NCBI GenBank assembly: GCA_001566295.1
Contig: KQ964248.1
Coordinates: 1,984,001-2,048,000 of the forward strand
Length of the DNA: 64,000 nucleotides
Source: Microdochium bolleyi
Taxonomy: Eukaryota > Ascomycota > Sordariomycetes > Xylariales > Microdochiaceae
Direction: 5' to 3'
Shown piece after piece: positions 1 through 9,677 of the stretch. The notes under the pieces were generated by a model. It did not search any database, had not been told where the DNA came from, and saw only the letters and a program-made list of their open reading frames with translations. The position numbers and the translations under genes are program-made. The number at the start of each line of letters is the position of its first letter. The first letter of the stretch is position 1.

Positions 1-429
1 CCGACACGCGCAGACCTGACCGCCGGCTGGGGCGGCTTCGAGGAGACGTACACATCGCGCCTGTTCTGCATACCGGGGCGGTACGTCGAAGCCATCAGCG
101 GCGACGCGCGCACCGAGATCCCGACCTCCCTGCTCCGCGAGCACGGCTTGTCCGACCCGGGCCCGCTGCCTGATCCCGCGCACAACAGCAACTCGGGGGT
201 GTTCCGGAGCCTCGTGACCCGCTGGACCGTCACGCCTGACGACGCCCGCACGAGGAGGGACATGTACCAGCACGAGTGGACCACCGTGCGGCTCGACATC
301 CGCTTCGCGTTCGCGAACCCGCTGTACGCCGCCGTGAGCTCCGCCGTGGCGGACAAAGTCGCGCCTGTCATGATTGATGCGTTCGACGCCAGGGCGCGGG
401 ATATATTAGGGCACCCGAGTCGGAAGTAG
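1..429 (+). CDS. COQ10: Coenzyme Q-binding protein COQ10-like (3' end only)
   Basis: The reading frame is open from the first base and stops at 427-429, so the 5' part of the gene lies outside the window. The visible C-terminal 142 residues have the pattern of the COQ10 START/polyketide-cyclase fold: FEETYTSRLFC, then PGRYVEAISGD, a variable loop, VTRWTVTP, and a closing helix that contains FAFANPLYAAV and ends DAFDARARDI. COQ10 proteins bind coenzyme Q in the mitochondrial inner membrane and are needed for its use in respiration and for efficient biosynthesis. No intron is visible in this part. A remote START-domain relative cannot be excluded, but the spacing of W, FAFANPLY and the terminal F-R pair fits COQ10 well. 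Confidence 0.8.
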   Translation, partial: PTRADLTAGWGGFEETYTSRLFCIPGRYVEAISGDARTEIPTSLLREHGLSDPGPLPDPAHNSNSGVFRSLVTRWTVTPDDARTRRDMYQHEWTTVRLDIRFAFANPLYAAVSSAVADKVAPVMIDAFDARARDILGHPSRK

Positions 430-1329
430 TGGCAGACTTGCCGTGTGCTGGTACGTGTGGCAAAAACAGTGAAATCAAGGATTGGTAGTTAGGCACTAGG
501 TTGTTCCTGTGGAAAGCATGCCCATTTGGCTCGAGACTGGCATGAGCAATCGACGAAGCATAGTGCATACGAAGCATACAAGACGTGGATATAATGTAAA
601 CTCAATCTAATCTGGTCATGGGTGCATATATACTAAAGTACGCTTACACATCTCCACATAAATCCAGCAGTGCACTCCTCCGATGAACGCTGCCAGAATT
701 ATCAAGCATCATTCTCAGACTGGGCGCCAGATACCCAAGCCATCCGAAGCAGTCCAAACTCATAACCAAAACAAAAGCAACCTGCCCATAATATATATAT
801 CATCGTCCATCAAGGTTCATAGTCCAGCACCAAGCAACGCCCTTTAAACAAAAACCTGTCAACCACTCTTCCCCTTTGCTTTACCCCTCCAGAGTTGTGC
901 CGCGACGATGAGTTGCTTGTTTTGTCGTCTGTAAGTTGCCCTCCGGCAAGGATACCTGAATCGGCACCCACGCCATGGGCAATATCCGGCCCACTAAACG
1001 AGGAGCTCAAGGAATGGCCGACCACTAAACCCTTGTGCTATGCGCTGAGCAGTACGTATCGGATGGTATTCCTGGGTATAATGCGAATTTCGAGCAGAAA
1101 GACATTTGACGCCGAACGTGTGCTGAGCATGAGCTTGACGTTGGCTATCAGCATGGTGCGGTGCAACATGCGTTGAGAGCTAGTCGAAGCGAAATGTATG
1201 AGAAGCACACTATGCTTGGCTGTATGCTGTAGAACAATACATGATAAGTCGTCATTTTCGACTACTTCTTGCTCCTGAAAATTTCTGTCAGCTGTCATGT
1301 CCTTTGATCGTTTAAAAGTCACGGGAGGC
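430..1329. other. Convergent 3' intergenic region
   Basis: This is the tail-to-tail gap between the COQ10-like gene and the ubiquitin-like-domain gene. It is more A/T-rich than the flanking exons, with short AT runs near 580-630 and 788-800, as expected for 3' untranslated and polyadenylation sequence. The short open frames on both strands have no recognisable protein similarity. Confidence 0.6.
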
Positions 1330-3596
1330 TCACTTCTTCTTCTTCACTGGTGCAGGCCCGAAAAGGGACCAGCCTGCAGTGCTGGTCTTCGCCTTGTGCC
1401 CCTTCTTGTCCTTGCTGGGCACCACGCCTACTCCAGGCGGCATGCCGCCCTGGCGGATGATTGGAGGTGGAGGACCGCCACGAGCGAAGCCATGAGGCGG
1501 AGGTGGAGGCATTGCTCCTCCGGCGCCCGGAGGACCACCGGGACGCGGGCCCATTCGGTGACCGGCAGCGGCTTGCGCTTGTTGTTGTCGTCGCATCAAA
1601 GCCTCCACCACTTGTGGTGGCAATGGTTTCCCATCCGGGCCGACCATCTGAGCAGGTTGCGGAGGTCGTTCCATTGGCCACATCTGCATCGTAATGCTCC
1701 AGTCTGGCTCGACCACCTTGTCCCACACGGCCGGGAGAATGATTTCGCCATCTGGTCCGATCAGATCATAGTGCCCCTGCTGGACCTGCCGGCCGATGCC
1801 GTCCACGTGGACAAAGGCTTGCTTGATGAGCTCTTCCATGCCCTGGGGAGATTGTTAGCAAGATGCCATGTGTGATCCAAGTACCAGATTACGTACCCCC
1901 CATGTCTGACACAAGTGGAACGGGAAGTTGAACTTGCGCCCAACAGCGTCCTTGAACTTGATGGGAGCCTTGTCCTTGCCAAGAGACTTCTTGTTGGCCT
2001 CTTCAGCCGTCACCTTCGCCTCTTCCAAGGCCTGCTTCTTGAATGCGTCGTCTGCCTTCTTCTTGGCCTCCGCGGCAGCCTTCTCGTCAGCAGCCTTGGC
2101 AGCTTCGTCTTCAATCTTCTTCCGAGCTGCGATCTCGGCCTTGAGAGTTGCTTCCTCCTGAAGACGCTTCCGGAAGGCTTCCTCTTCCTTGACCTTGGCC
2201 TCCGCAGCTGCCTTGGCCTCCGCCTCGGCTCGCATTCTGGCCTCGACCTTGGCTTGGGCAGCTAACTCTGCAGCCTTTGCTGCTTCAGCAGCCTGCTTTT
2301 GCGCTTCCTCGGCAGCTCTGAGTGCAGCCTCCAGCTTCAACTTGGCTGCTGCTTCTGCTGCGGCCGCGGCCTCGGCAGCCTTCTTGTCGCGCTCCTCCTG
2401 CTCCTTGCGCTCGGCCTCCATCTTGTCGCGCGCGTTTCGCTCTGCTTGAGCGATCGCTGCAGCCTCACGCTCTTTGCGTTCGGCCTCTGCCTTGCGTTCT
2501 GCTTCAATAGCATCCTTGGCTGCTCGCTCGGCGTCTCTTCTTGCTTCCTCAATCTCCTTCTTTGCCCTTTCCAAGGCAGCTTTTCTCTCCTCGGCTCGGA
2601 CCTCCTCTTCTTTGCGGATAGCAGCGAGCTTTGCCTGGAGGGCATCCTCGGCTTCTTTGCGGATCTTGGCCTCGAGCTCTTTCTGTTTCGCATCGGCTAT
2701 CGCCTTCTCCCTTTCCGCCTCGATGGCAGCCAGTCTTGCCTTCATGGCTTCTTTCTCCGGATCAGGCGGCGGGGGTTCGGCCGCGGCGGGCGTTTTCGTG
2801 CGTACAGCGACTTCTGTGGCAGGCGGAGGTGGGGTCCATTGGGCGTGGTACTGTTGCATGCCCTGGGGTACGGGGTATGGAGGCTGGTTGAAGTAATGCT
2901 GATTATGGCTCGGCACGGGACCGTAAGGCGCCATCTCGTTTCCCCAGCCGCCTCTGTGATCGCCGTTGAAGTACGCACCGCCAGGACCGCCGCCGGGGCC
3001 GCCGCCTGGACTGAACGGGTTATTGTAGCCATTGGGGCCGCCTCCGGGGCCATAGGGGACCATCGACTGTTGGCCATAAGGACCCTGCCCATAGCCTCCT
3101 GCATGGCTTTGGGGGTAGCCACCCTGGTGACCGCCCTGGTGGCCGTTCCTTCCGTAGTAGTGACTCATGTTCGTTGGTGGCGCATAAGGACCTCCACGAC
3201 CTTGGGCATTAGCGTAGGTGTAGTCGTCTGAAGAGTCCTGGCTCTCCGGTGGTACCTGTCGATGATATTGTTGCTGGCCAGCGTAAGTCATCGACTGATG
3301 GTGTGCGGAACGATATCCGGCCTTGGGGTATCTCTGTGCTCGTCGCGTGGGATCGTAACCAGAGGCAGAGTCTGATGGGTCCACGTCGTCGTCGTCCACA
3401 AGGTCTTCTTCCTCCTGGTCCCAGTCGTCGTCGTCCTCAATGCCCTCCCAGCTAGATTCCGTGGAATGACGGTCGTGTACTCGTGTCCTGGAGTAGGACC
3501 TGTCCCGGAACTGGGGCTGGATCCTTTGGCTTTATCTTGGGTGTCAGTAGCGATGCTGGCGGAATGTTGAGGCGACTTCTAAACTGACTTGCTCAT
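1330..3596 (-). CDS. Coiled-coil protein with C-terminal fungal ubiquitin-like domain
   Basis: Proposed exons on the minus strand are 3596-3589, 3523-1897 and 1842-1330, giving 715 residues. The N-terminus is basic and Ser/Arg-rich, then very acidic (runs of D and E), followed by a Gly/Pro/Tyr/Gln-rich low-complexity region. Residues about 250-520 form a long Ala/Lys/Glu coiled coil. A compact domain at about 520-605 (GRKFNFPFHLCQTWG, then AFVHVDGIGRQVQQG and YDLIGPDGEIILP) matches the ubiquitin-like domain common in filamentous fungi (Pfam ULD_2 type). The tail is proline-rich and ends in a lysine run. Intron 2 is clear (GTACGT donor, CCCCAG acceptor, inside the ULD). The first exon is only 8 nt and its GTCAGT donor is weaker, so the extreme N-terminus is uncertain. 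Function in the cell is not known; a scaffold role is only an inference from the coiled coil. Confidence 0.75.
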
Positions 3597-3830
3597 TGGG
3601 AATCAATGCCTATGGACGTGTGTAGAATTTTGGCAATCTTCCTGCACTAAGCAGTATCCGAGCGTGTCAAAACAGCCAGTTCAGAGCGGGGAAGCCGTGC
3701 CCACTACTGAGGCTCGTCGCCGATAGTCTGACTCAACCGCTTTCGTGGCCGATTGAAAAGAGAGGAAGCGCTGTGCAGAAGCTGAAGTCTGCAGGAGCCT
3801 GCGCTGGACGAGATGTTGATGTGCGTGAGC

Positions 3831-3857
3831 GTGTGTGTATGTGTGTGTGTATGTGTG
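3831..3857. repeat. GT-rich microsatellite
   Basis: Alternating GT dinucleotides interrupted twice by AT. It lies in the presumed promoter or leader of the ULD-domain gene. Simple-sequence slippage tract. Confidence 0.85.
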
Positions 3858-5379
3858 GGCGAGAGGGGAGTTTGGTGAGGATTGCAGAGCGTTGTTGATG
3901 TGGGTGGATGGCTGGTTGCCGCTGCGCTTGTACGCCCAAGCGAGAATGCGGCAGGCCAGGCAGATGGGCACACCTGGGTCTTGTACGCTGCTCACGGTGG
4001 CCCTTGGCCTGTGACGATGACTCCGGCTGCGAACAGTATGGCCTGGCTTGGGGACCCTTGTCCAAAGGCTTGCCGGGTCCAGTTGGGCGCGAAGAAAGTG
4101 TCGGATTGGGTTGCGGATGGGCCCAGTCCACGGGTCCTCGCTTGTGCGGTGAAGAGAAAACCAGAGAGGGAGAGGGCTGCCCGAGTCGACGAGTCGGAGG
4201 GACGGGCGGGGCAGCAGAGTGGAGGGGGACTGGCCTGTCGCCGAGTTGCAGCAGACTGGGGCGCGAGTGTCCAACGGGCCGCGAGGCAATCGTGTTATTG
4301 AATAAGGCAGTGTCAACACAGCTCTTGGCTCAGGCTCTGGCCGAAATTGTGCAGCAGAGCTTGCCACCGAGGAAGCTGCGGGTGCACGAACAGAGGGCGA
4401 GCGAGGCAGGCGGATCGTGCGCTCGTGGACGGCCCAGTTGCTTTTTGGCCACTGACACCCCCAGTCGGATCTTGCAGGAGCTCAAGGTGAGACAGGTAGC
4501 TGGTTGGATGCGCCCTCCCGTCGTGCGTCTTTCTAATTTTCCCAATTTCTCGGTTTGTTCGTGCGGGCTGGGCAGAGAGCAGCCGGGTGATGAATACAGG
4601 AGCCGCAAGGCATGTACGATGGCCGCCTGTTCTCGAGGCGTCGGTTGTAGGTTTGCTGGGTGGCTTGCTTAGACACAGAGGGAGGACCGGAGCACGGGTA
4701 TTGCTGGTGGGGAGCCGGGGCTGCCTCTCTGGTCGTCGCAGTGCGATCAAGGGAGCGAGGAGCAGCGGTGGGGAAGGGTGGACTTGGGGGGGTCGGGATT
4801 TATATCTACTCGGTGAGGTATGTATGAGCCACGAGGGAGGGTGAGGGACGATGGCTCAAGGATAGGCAGGTGAGCGTCAGAGACAGGCGAGGAGGCTGTA
4901 CCAGTATCAGACACTGAGGCACACAGTTGTTGGCAGTGGCCCAGTCCCGAGTGGCAGACAGTCCTTCCTGGTGGACAGCATCACGGGCAGACTCGCTCAC
5001 CACCCACGCAGCGGGCACGGAGTACTGCGTACGGGACCAGGCCAGACCGGGAGACCCCAGGCAGCGTAGCGTAGGCAGGAGACTGGGGTCTGCAAGGAAT
5101 CGCGAGGCTAAAGCGAGACAGGCATGTCGATAGTACAGTTGACACAGCGAAGTAGCGGACGCCTCCAACACCCACCAGCGCCCATCCGAGGGTCCCTTGC
5201 CTGGGCGCCATGACGCCAGGTTGCACAGCTCTCTGACAGCTCCATCATATCATCTTCACCAACCCAGCAGCCCTGAATATTTCCGTGCGCAGAGTTGCAT
5301 CACATGGCGGATCGCTTTGGACCTGAGTGTCGGCCCTCGGTATTAGCGGCATGAGTTGCTGTCCGCGAGTCGAAAGGAG

Positions 5380-5380
<1 letters not shown>

Positions 5381-5427
<47 letters not shown>
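5381..5427. repeat. Uninterrupted 47-base G homopolymer
   Basis: Position 5381 to 5427 is G only, flanked by GAGC on the left and TGAGG on the right, in a gene-free region. The true length in the organism is doubtful because sequencing and assembly are unreliable on such runs. If real, it could form G-quadruplex structures. Confidence 0.9.
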
Positions 5428-5428
<1 letters not shown>

Positions 5429-7706
5429 GAGGGGCTGAGCTGGCAGTGTCCAAGCAATGGAAACAACCTCTGGGCCATGTGGACGTGCTCCACAAAGACA
5501 GTGCCAAGGCAAAAACAGACCCATGTCACTGGTTCCCTCGCCCGGCATTGTGTTGTTTTGCAGAGCGCAGGCAGATGGCCAGGTCACGGCGGATCGCAGC
5601 TAGTCGCGCGCTTGTCGACAACGGCGGGCAAATGACCTGTTCCGCGTGCCTGGGAGAACAATGGGAAGTATGTAAGGTAGTCTAGCAGTTAGGACATCTC
5701 TAGTGCTGGCCCAGGACGTTGGGCTGGGGACTACAGAGTTCAGCGAGCGGTTCCACGTCTGCTAGCAAAGCCAATGCGAGCACCGGACAGCCCAGACTGG
5801 TGGGCGGGGAGTCACCTGGCACCTCCTCGGTGGCCCCGCTTGCTGACAAGCGCCTGCCAAGTTCCCGCGGGGAGCATTGGTTCGCTCCAACTCATCGGAC
5901 ACCCAGCAGCAAGCTGGGCATCTTCTTATCAAAGACCAGACAACACTGAATCCAGGTGTCTCCCTTTGCTTCTCCGCTGTTCCGGTTGCAACTCTCTGAA
6001 GAGCTGCTTGTGATACAGTCCGCCCGAGAGGCGCAGTTGGTCGTGGTATTCGCTCACTTCTGACACGGCACAGGACCTGCACACGTTGCCAGAACGCTCA
6101 AACAGACACATACGTTGGCGACCATCGCGGCGGCGAATCATGGCGATGCAATGTCATCGTAAAACGCACCTGCCAGCATCATCGGCCCTCGACAAACAGA
6201 CCATGCTCACTGCATGGATGACTCTGGGTCTGCTGGCAGATGGGTCCTGGGTAATGTACCCTGCCACTGTAAGTCATCACTCACTCGTGACCACTGTTTT
6301 GCTGTTCCAAAGTGCTGTCGTGCTGGACAGCCTTGCAGATGATATATACGCCCTGCCAATGCGCTTCTTCGGTGCATGCTAGGATGCTCGATGTGCGCAT
6401 CCGGCGCGCAGCAACTCGGAGAGAACAAGTCGGTTTGCATCTTCAGGGTTCGCATTCGTGAAGGCAGCAATTCGTCTCGTCACTTAGCCTTCGCCGGACC
6501 TAGCTCTGTCTCCATTGCTCCAGCTGCAGCTCGGGCGGAGAATTAGAGCCTAGCGAGTGGATATCCTCTAGCGGCCCAGTCAGCCAACCCAGCCCAACGT
6601 CCTGTCACGGCCGGTCGAAGAACCCTACGGAGTAGAGTGGTGCCTATTTGTGGACTTCGAGACGGATAGCCGCATACCTCGAGTCGATTGACGGTAGCGC
6701 AAATTCATCGGCAGATCTGGTTCCAACATTTCGTTCCAAGAACCCGTGGCGCAAGGGACGGTAGGGTCAGGTGCGACCTCGAGCGAGTTCGAACCCTGTA
6801 GGGTCTGGACGTTCCACACCGCCCACGGGTCCAACAGTGGCCGTGTTATCGTTGGGTGGGCGTGGCCTGGTCTCTGGCAGAGGCTGTGCGCATGTATGCT
6901 GCATTGGCGGTGCTGGCTGGGACGACGCGGCCTCCCCCGGTGGTTGGAACCACGTTCCTGACTTTCCGGACTAGCGATACCAGCGACGTGACATCAGGTC
7001 AACAAGAGACCCGAACGATTCCGCGGGGCCTCGATGGATCTCGGGTGTTGGTCGATGTTGTTCCAGTCATCCGATGTGTTGCATTGCGTACCACTGCTAG
7101 ATGAATGTTGGTTCAAGTTGGGAGTATTATGAGAAGAACTCCAAAGCCAGGGCGCACTTTCAAGTGCGGGAGGGATCACGACCAGCATATACATTGCGGA
7201 ATCCGCCGTCTTTGGCGCCTGACGAACCATCGCCTCTGAAGCCCTTCACGATCTCTCTGGCCCTCGTTGGGCTGCAAGACGGCAGGCAGGTATGTTGGGT
7301 GCCAGCAACGTCTGTGATGTCGGGGCAACGTCTGATTGGAGCACCGGAATTCCCCTCTTGTTGTGTTCTCCCCTGACTCGGTCAACCGTGGGTGCAGATA
7401 CGGCGAATCAGTGATCGATATCCGCGCGCGACACGCCATCACTCGGTCTTGCTCGCCACTGTACAGTACCGCGTGCTTTGTTTCTGCATAATTCTGAACT
7501 TACACTTCCAGTTCTCGTAGCAGCTGCCGTTTTTTGACACCACGAGACACGACGACGACGAACAGTATCTTGACACATCACAAGGGCGACACCGGGTAAC
7601 ATATGACAGACACTCCTCCGACGCGTTGTATAGAGCTATTGGTATCGTTCTTCACTCGCGGTAGTTATCTACACGCCAGACCCCACAGACTCCCCGAGCC
7701 TGCCCT

Positions 7707-8902
7707 CTATTTCTCTCCCGTGCTCGAGCTCGCCGCCAACAGCTCCTTAACAGCGGCGACCTCGTCTGCATCGTAGCCCTGCCAGCCAGGCTCCTGCGCG
7801 GAGCTGCGGCGCGCGATCTCCGCCAGCTTCTCCGTCGCCTTGGCGTCCAGCTTCTGGATCGTGGCCACGGTAGGCGGGGCGAGGTCGTCGGCTTCTGACG
7901 ACGACGACTTTGTGTTCGGTGGCTGCTGCAGAAGTAGTGTTGTGACCTGACGGGTATTTTCTGATCAGTCATCACATTTTACATGTTTCCAAGGGCGTTT
8001 TGGGGTGGACCTACCAGTTTCAAGCCGTAGTACCCACGGAGGTAGTCGTCGCAGAGCTCGATACTGCGGGAGAATCGCTTGAGGGACTCGTTCAGCTGCT
8101 TTGGTGATGTACCCTGCGCGCCGGACTTGCCGGCAATGTAAAGAAGCTCGCCTAGCCGGGCGTGGATCTGTTGGGAAGTGTCAGCACTAATCGCACAACA
8201 GGAAGCATAATGTAGTGATCAGATTAGTATTCCTGAGTAAGACTCACGTTCCAGGCATTGGGCTGCAGCACGACGACCTCCTCGAGAGCAAAGATTGCCT
8301 GCGCATAGAGGCCCTGGGAGAAGTACAGGTCAGACAGCTCGGCCCACGACTCGGCGTCTGTGGGACAAAAGTCGAGAAGACCTGTGAGGGCGAGGATGGC
8401 GTCTGGTATCCTGTTCATCGACTTGAGCAGGCCGACTCTTCGCTTGGCTATGGACTATTAAGGCGCCTTAGCGATTGCGACTCACATGCAAGCGTGGGAA
8501 ACCCCCTCCGGGTCGTAAACTTACAATGTTGGTTGGTGTCTCACGCAGGGTCTGATCGTACTCCTCGAGGATGGCCTCGAGCGTGCCCCGGTCTGGGGCC
8601 TCGGCCTCCTTAACTAGCCCGATCAGCGCCTGTATGCGCTCGTGCTTGTCGCCAAAGCGATTGACCAGCCGGCCCAGGCACTGGTGCGCTGCCTGGTCAT
8701 CGCCCGTCCGCAGACATGAGAGGAGCAGGTTCTCGTAGGTGGTCCACAGCTCTGCCGTCTCGGGCGCGCCGAGGAGCGACTGGATGAGTGATGGCGATAG
8801 CGACCCTGCCGAGTTTTCGAGGATGCCCGGCGCCTGCTGGGAGTGTTGCAGCGCCGTGGCGGGCGGTAGATGGCTCGGGGGATGCAAGAGATACGAGGTC
8901 AT
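7707..8902 (-). CDS. EMC2: ER membrane protein complex subunit 2 (TPR protein)
   Basis: Four exons on the minus strand, 8902-8525, 8454-8248, 8167-8015 and 7946-7707, give 325 residues, the usual size for EMC2. EMC2 is the cytosolic TPR scaffold of the ER membrane protein complex, which inserts tail-anchored and multi-pass proteins. The TPR core reads KRRVGLLKSMNRIPDAI, then CPTDAESWAELSDLYFSQG and FALEEVVVLQPNAWN; an upstream part reads LEEYDQTLRETPTNI. All four exons join in phase using GTAAGT, GTGAGT and GTAGGT donors. The start at 8902 was chosen because it begins MTSYLLHPPSHLPP, typical of fungal EMC2, and no ATG upstream fits. It is head-to-head with APL5, leaving a 775 nt shared promoter region. 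Confidence 0.9.
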
Positions 8903-9677
8903 GATTGCGATGATACTCTCCCTGTGCACTGCCTGGGTGTATCGCGACTTCTGGATCTGCGTGGCTGAACCAAGAGGCTGTTCAAGTGGACGGTGCAGTT
9001 CAAGATGAGCCCATGCAAGACTGCACTGTTGTAAGCGGATATGTTGTCTCAATCGTGCCCTTTCGAGCTGTAGTCGATAGTCTCACGTGGAGCTTGCGTT
9101 GAAGCCGGACCGCTAAGCTGCACTTTAGCACCCTGTAGGACAGCTTCACCCACCCCGGCAGACCCCTGTCGTTGTGGACAGTGGAGCTGTTTTGCCGCAG
9201 GTCACCGCTGCTTTCGGCGCGCAGGCATTACGTCTTCGAGAGCTCCAGCTTCTCCAAGGCACCACAGGCTGGCTGCGCGGGGCATTCCAAGAGCCCGCAG
9301 CACCCAGATATCGATATCGTGGTATCGACACAACACCCATCACGGGCCGCCTTTGGCTGAGAGCATTGCCGCCTGCCCTGACATCCGACTGCCACAGCAC
9401 CCATCAAGGCTCCGAGTCTATCGAGATTGCGACGCCCGTGTTCCTCCTGCCGAAGAGGGGCACCTGGTACCTGTCAACAAGCACGATCTTCCTGCCGTGC
9501 TGGCGCACCGTTCTGGTTGATGCCGTCCCATACATTTGAACGATCCGACAACGTGCCACCATGACCACAAGTCCCGAAGCCACCACAACTTCCGTCTCAG
9601 CCTGAAGCTCCTTCGCTGGCCCCTTACACTCCGAAGTAGCGGTGCCCGCTTAGTAGCGGCACCAAACAATCGCCGAG
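8903..9677. promoter_or_regulatory. Shared divergent promoter region of EMC2 and APL5
   Basis: This 775 nt gap separates two start codons pointing away from each other. No convincing gene or RNA is present; the open frames lack family features. I could not assign specific factor sites with confidence. The APL5 leader must include the bases just before 9678, because the first intron of APL5 begins within its start codon. Confidence 0.5.

Larger units (their letters stand above)
3597..7706. other. 4.1 kb gene-free block
   Basis: This lies between the 5' end of the ULD gene and the 3' end of EMC2. Open frames of up to about 250 codons occur on both strands but are low-complexity, Cys/Arg/Pro-rich, overlap each other, and show no domain or third-position bias, so I do not call them genes. 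The block holds a GT-rich microsatellite (3831-3857), several G-rich stretches and a 47-base G run (5381-5427). It probably includes the promoter and long leader of the ULD gene; a non-coding RNA cannot be excluded. Confidence 0.6.

Noticed and set aside
2299..3231. A 310-codon frame opposite the ULD-domain gene
   Set aside because: Leu/Cys/Phe-rich antisense of the Ala/Lys/Glu coiled coil; the sense protein is clearly the real one.
3908..4672. A 254-codon plus-strand frame in the left gene-free block
   Set aside because: Composition is Cys/Gly/Arg-rich and random-looking, overlapping frames exist on the other strand, and there is no conserved motif, signal peptide or codon bias.
6780..6805. 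A GTTCGAA-like block suggesting a tRNA T-loop
   Set aside because: No pairing stem, acceptor stem or A-box at the right distance could be found, so it is not a tRNA.
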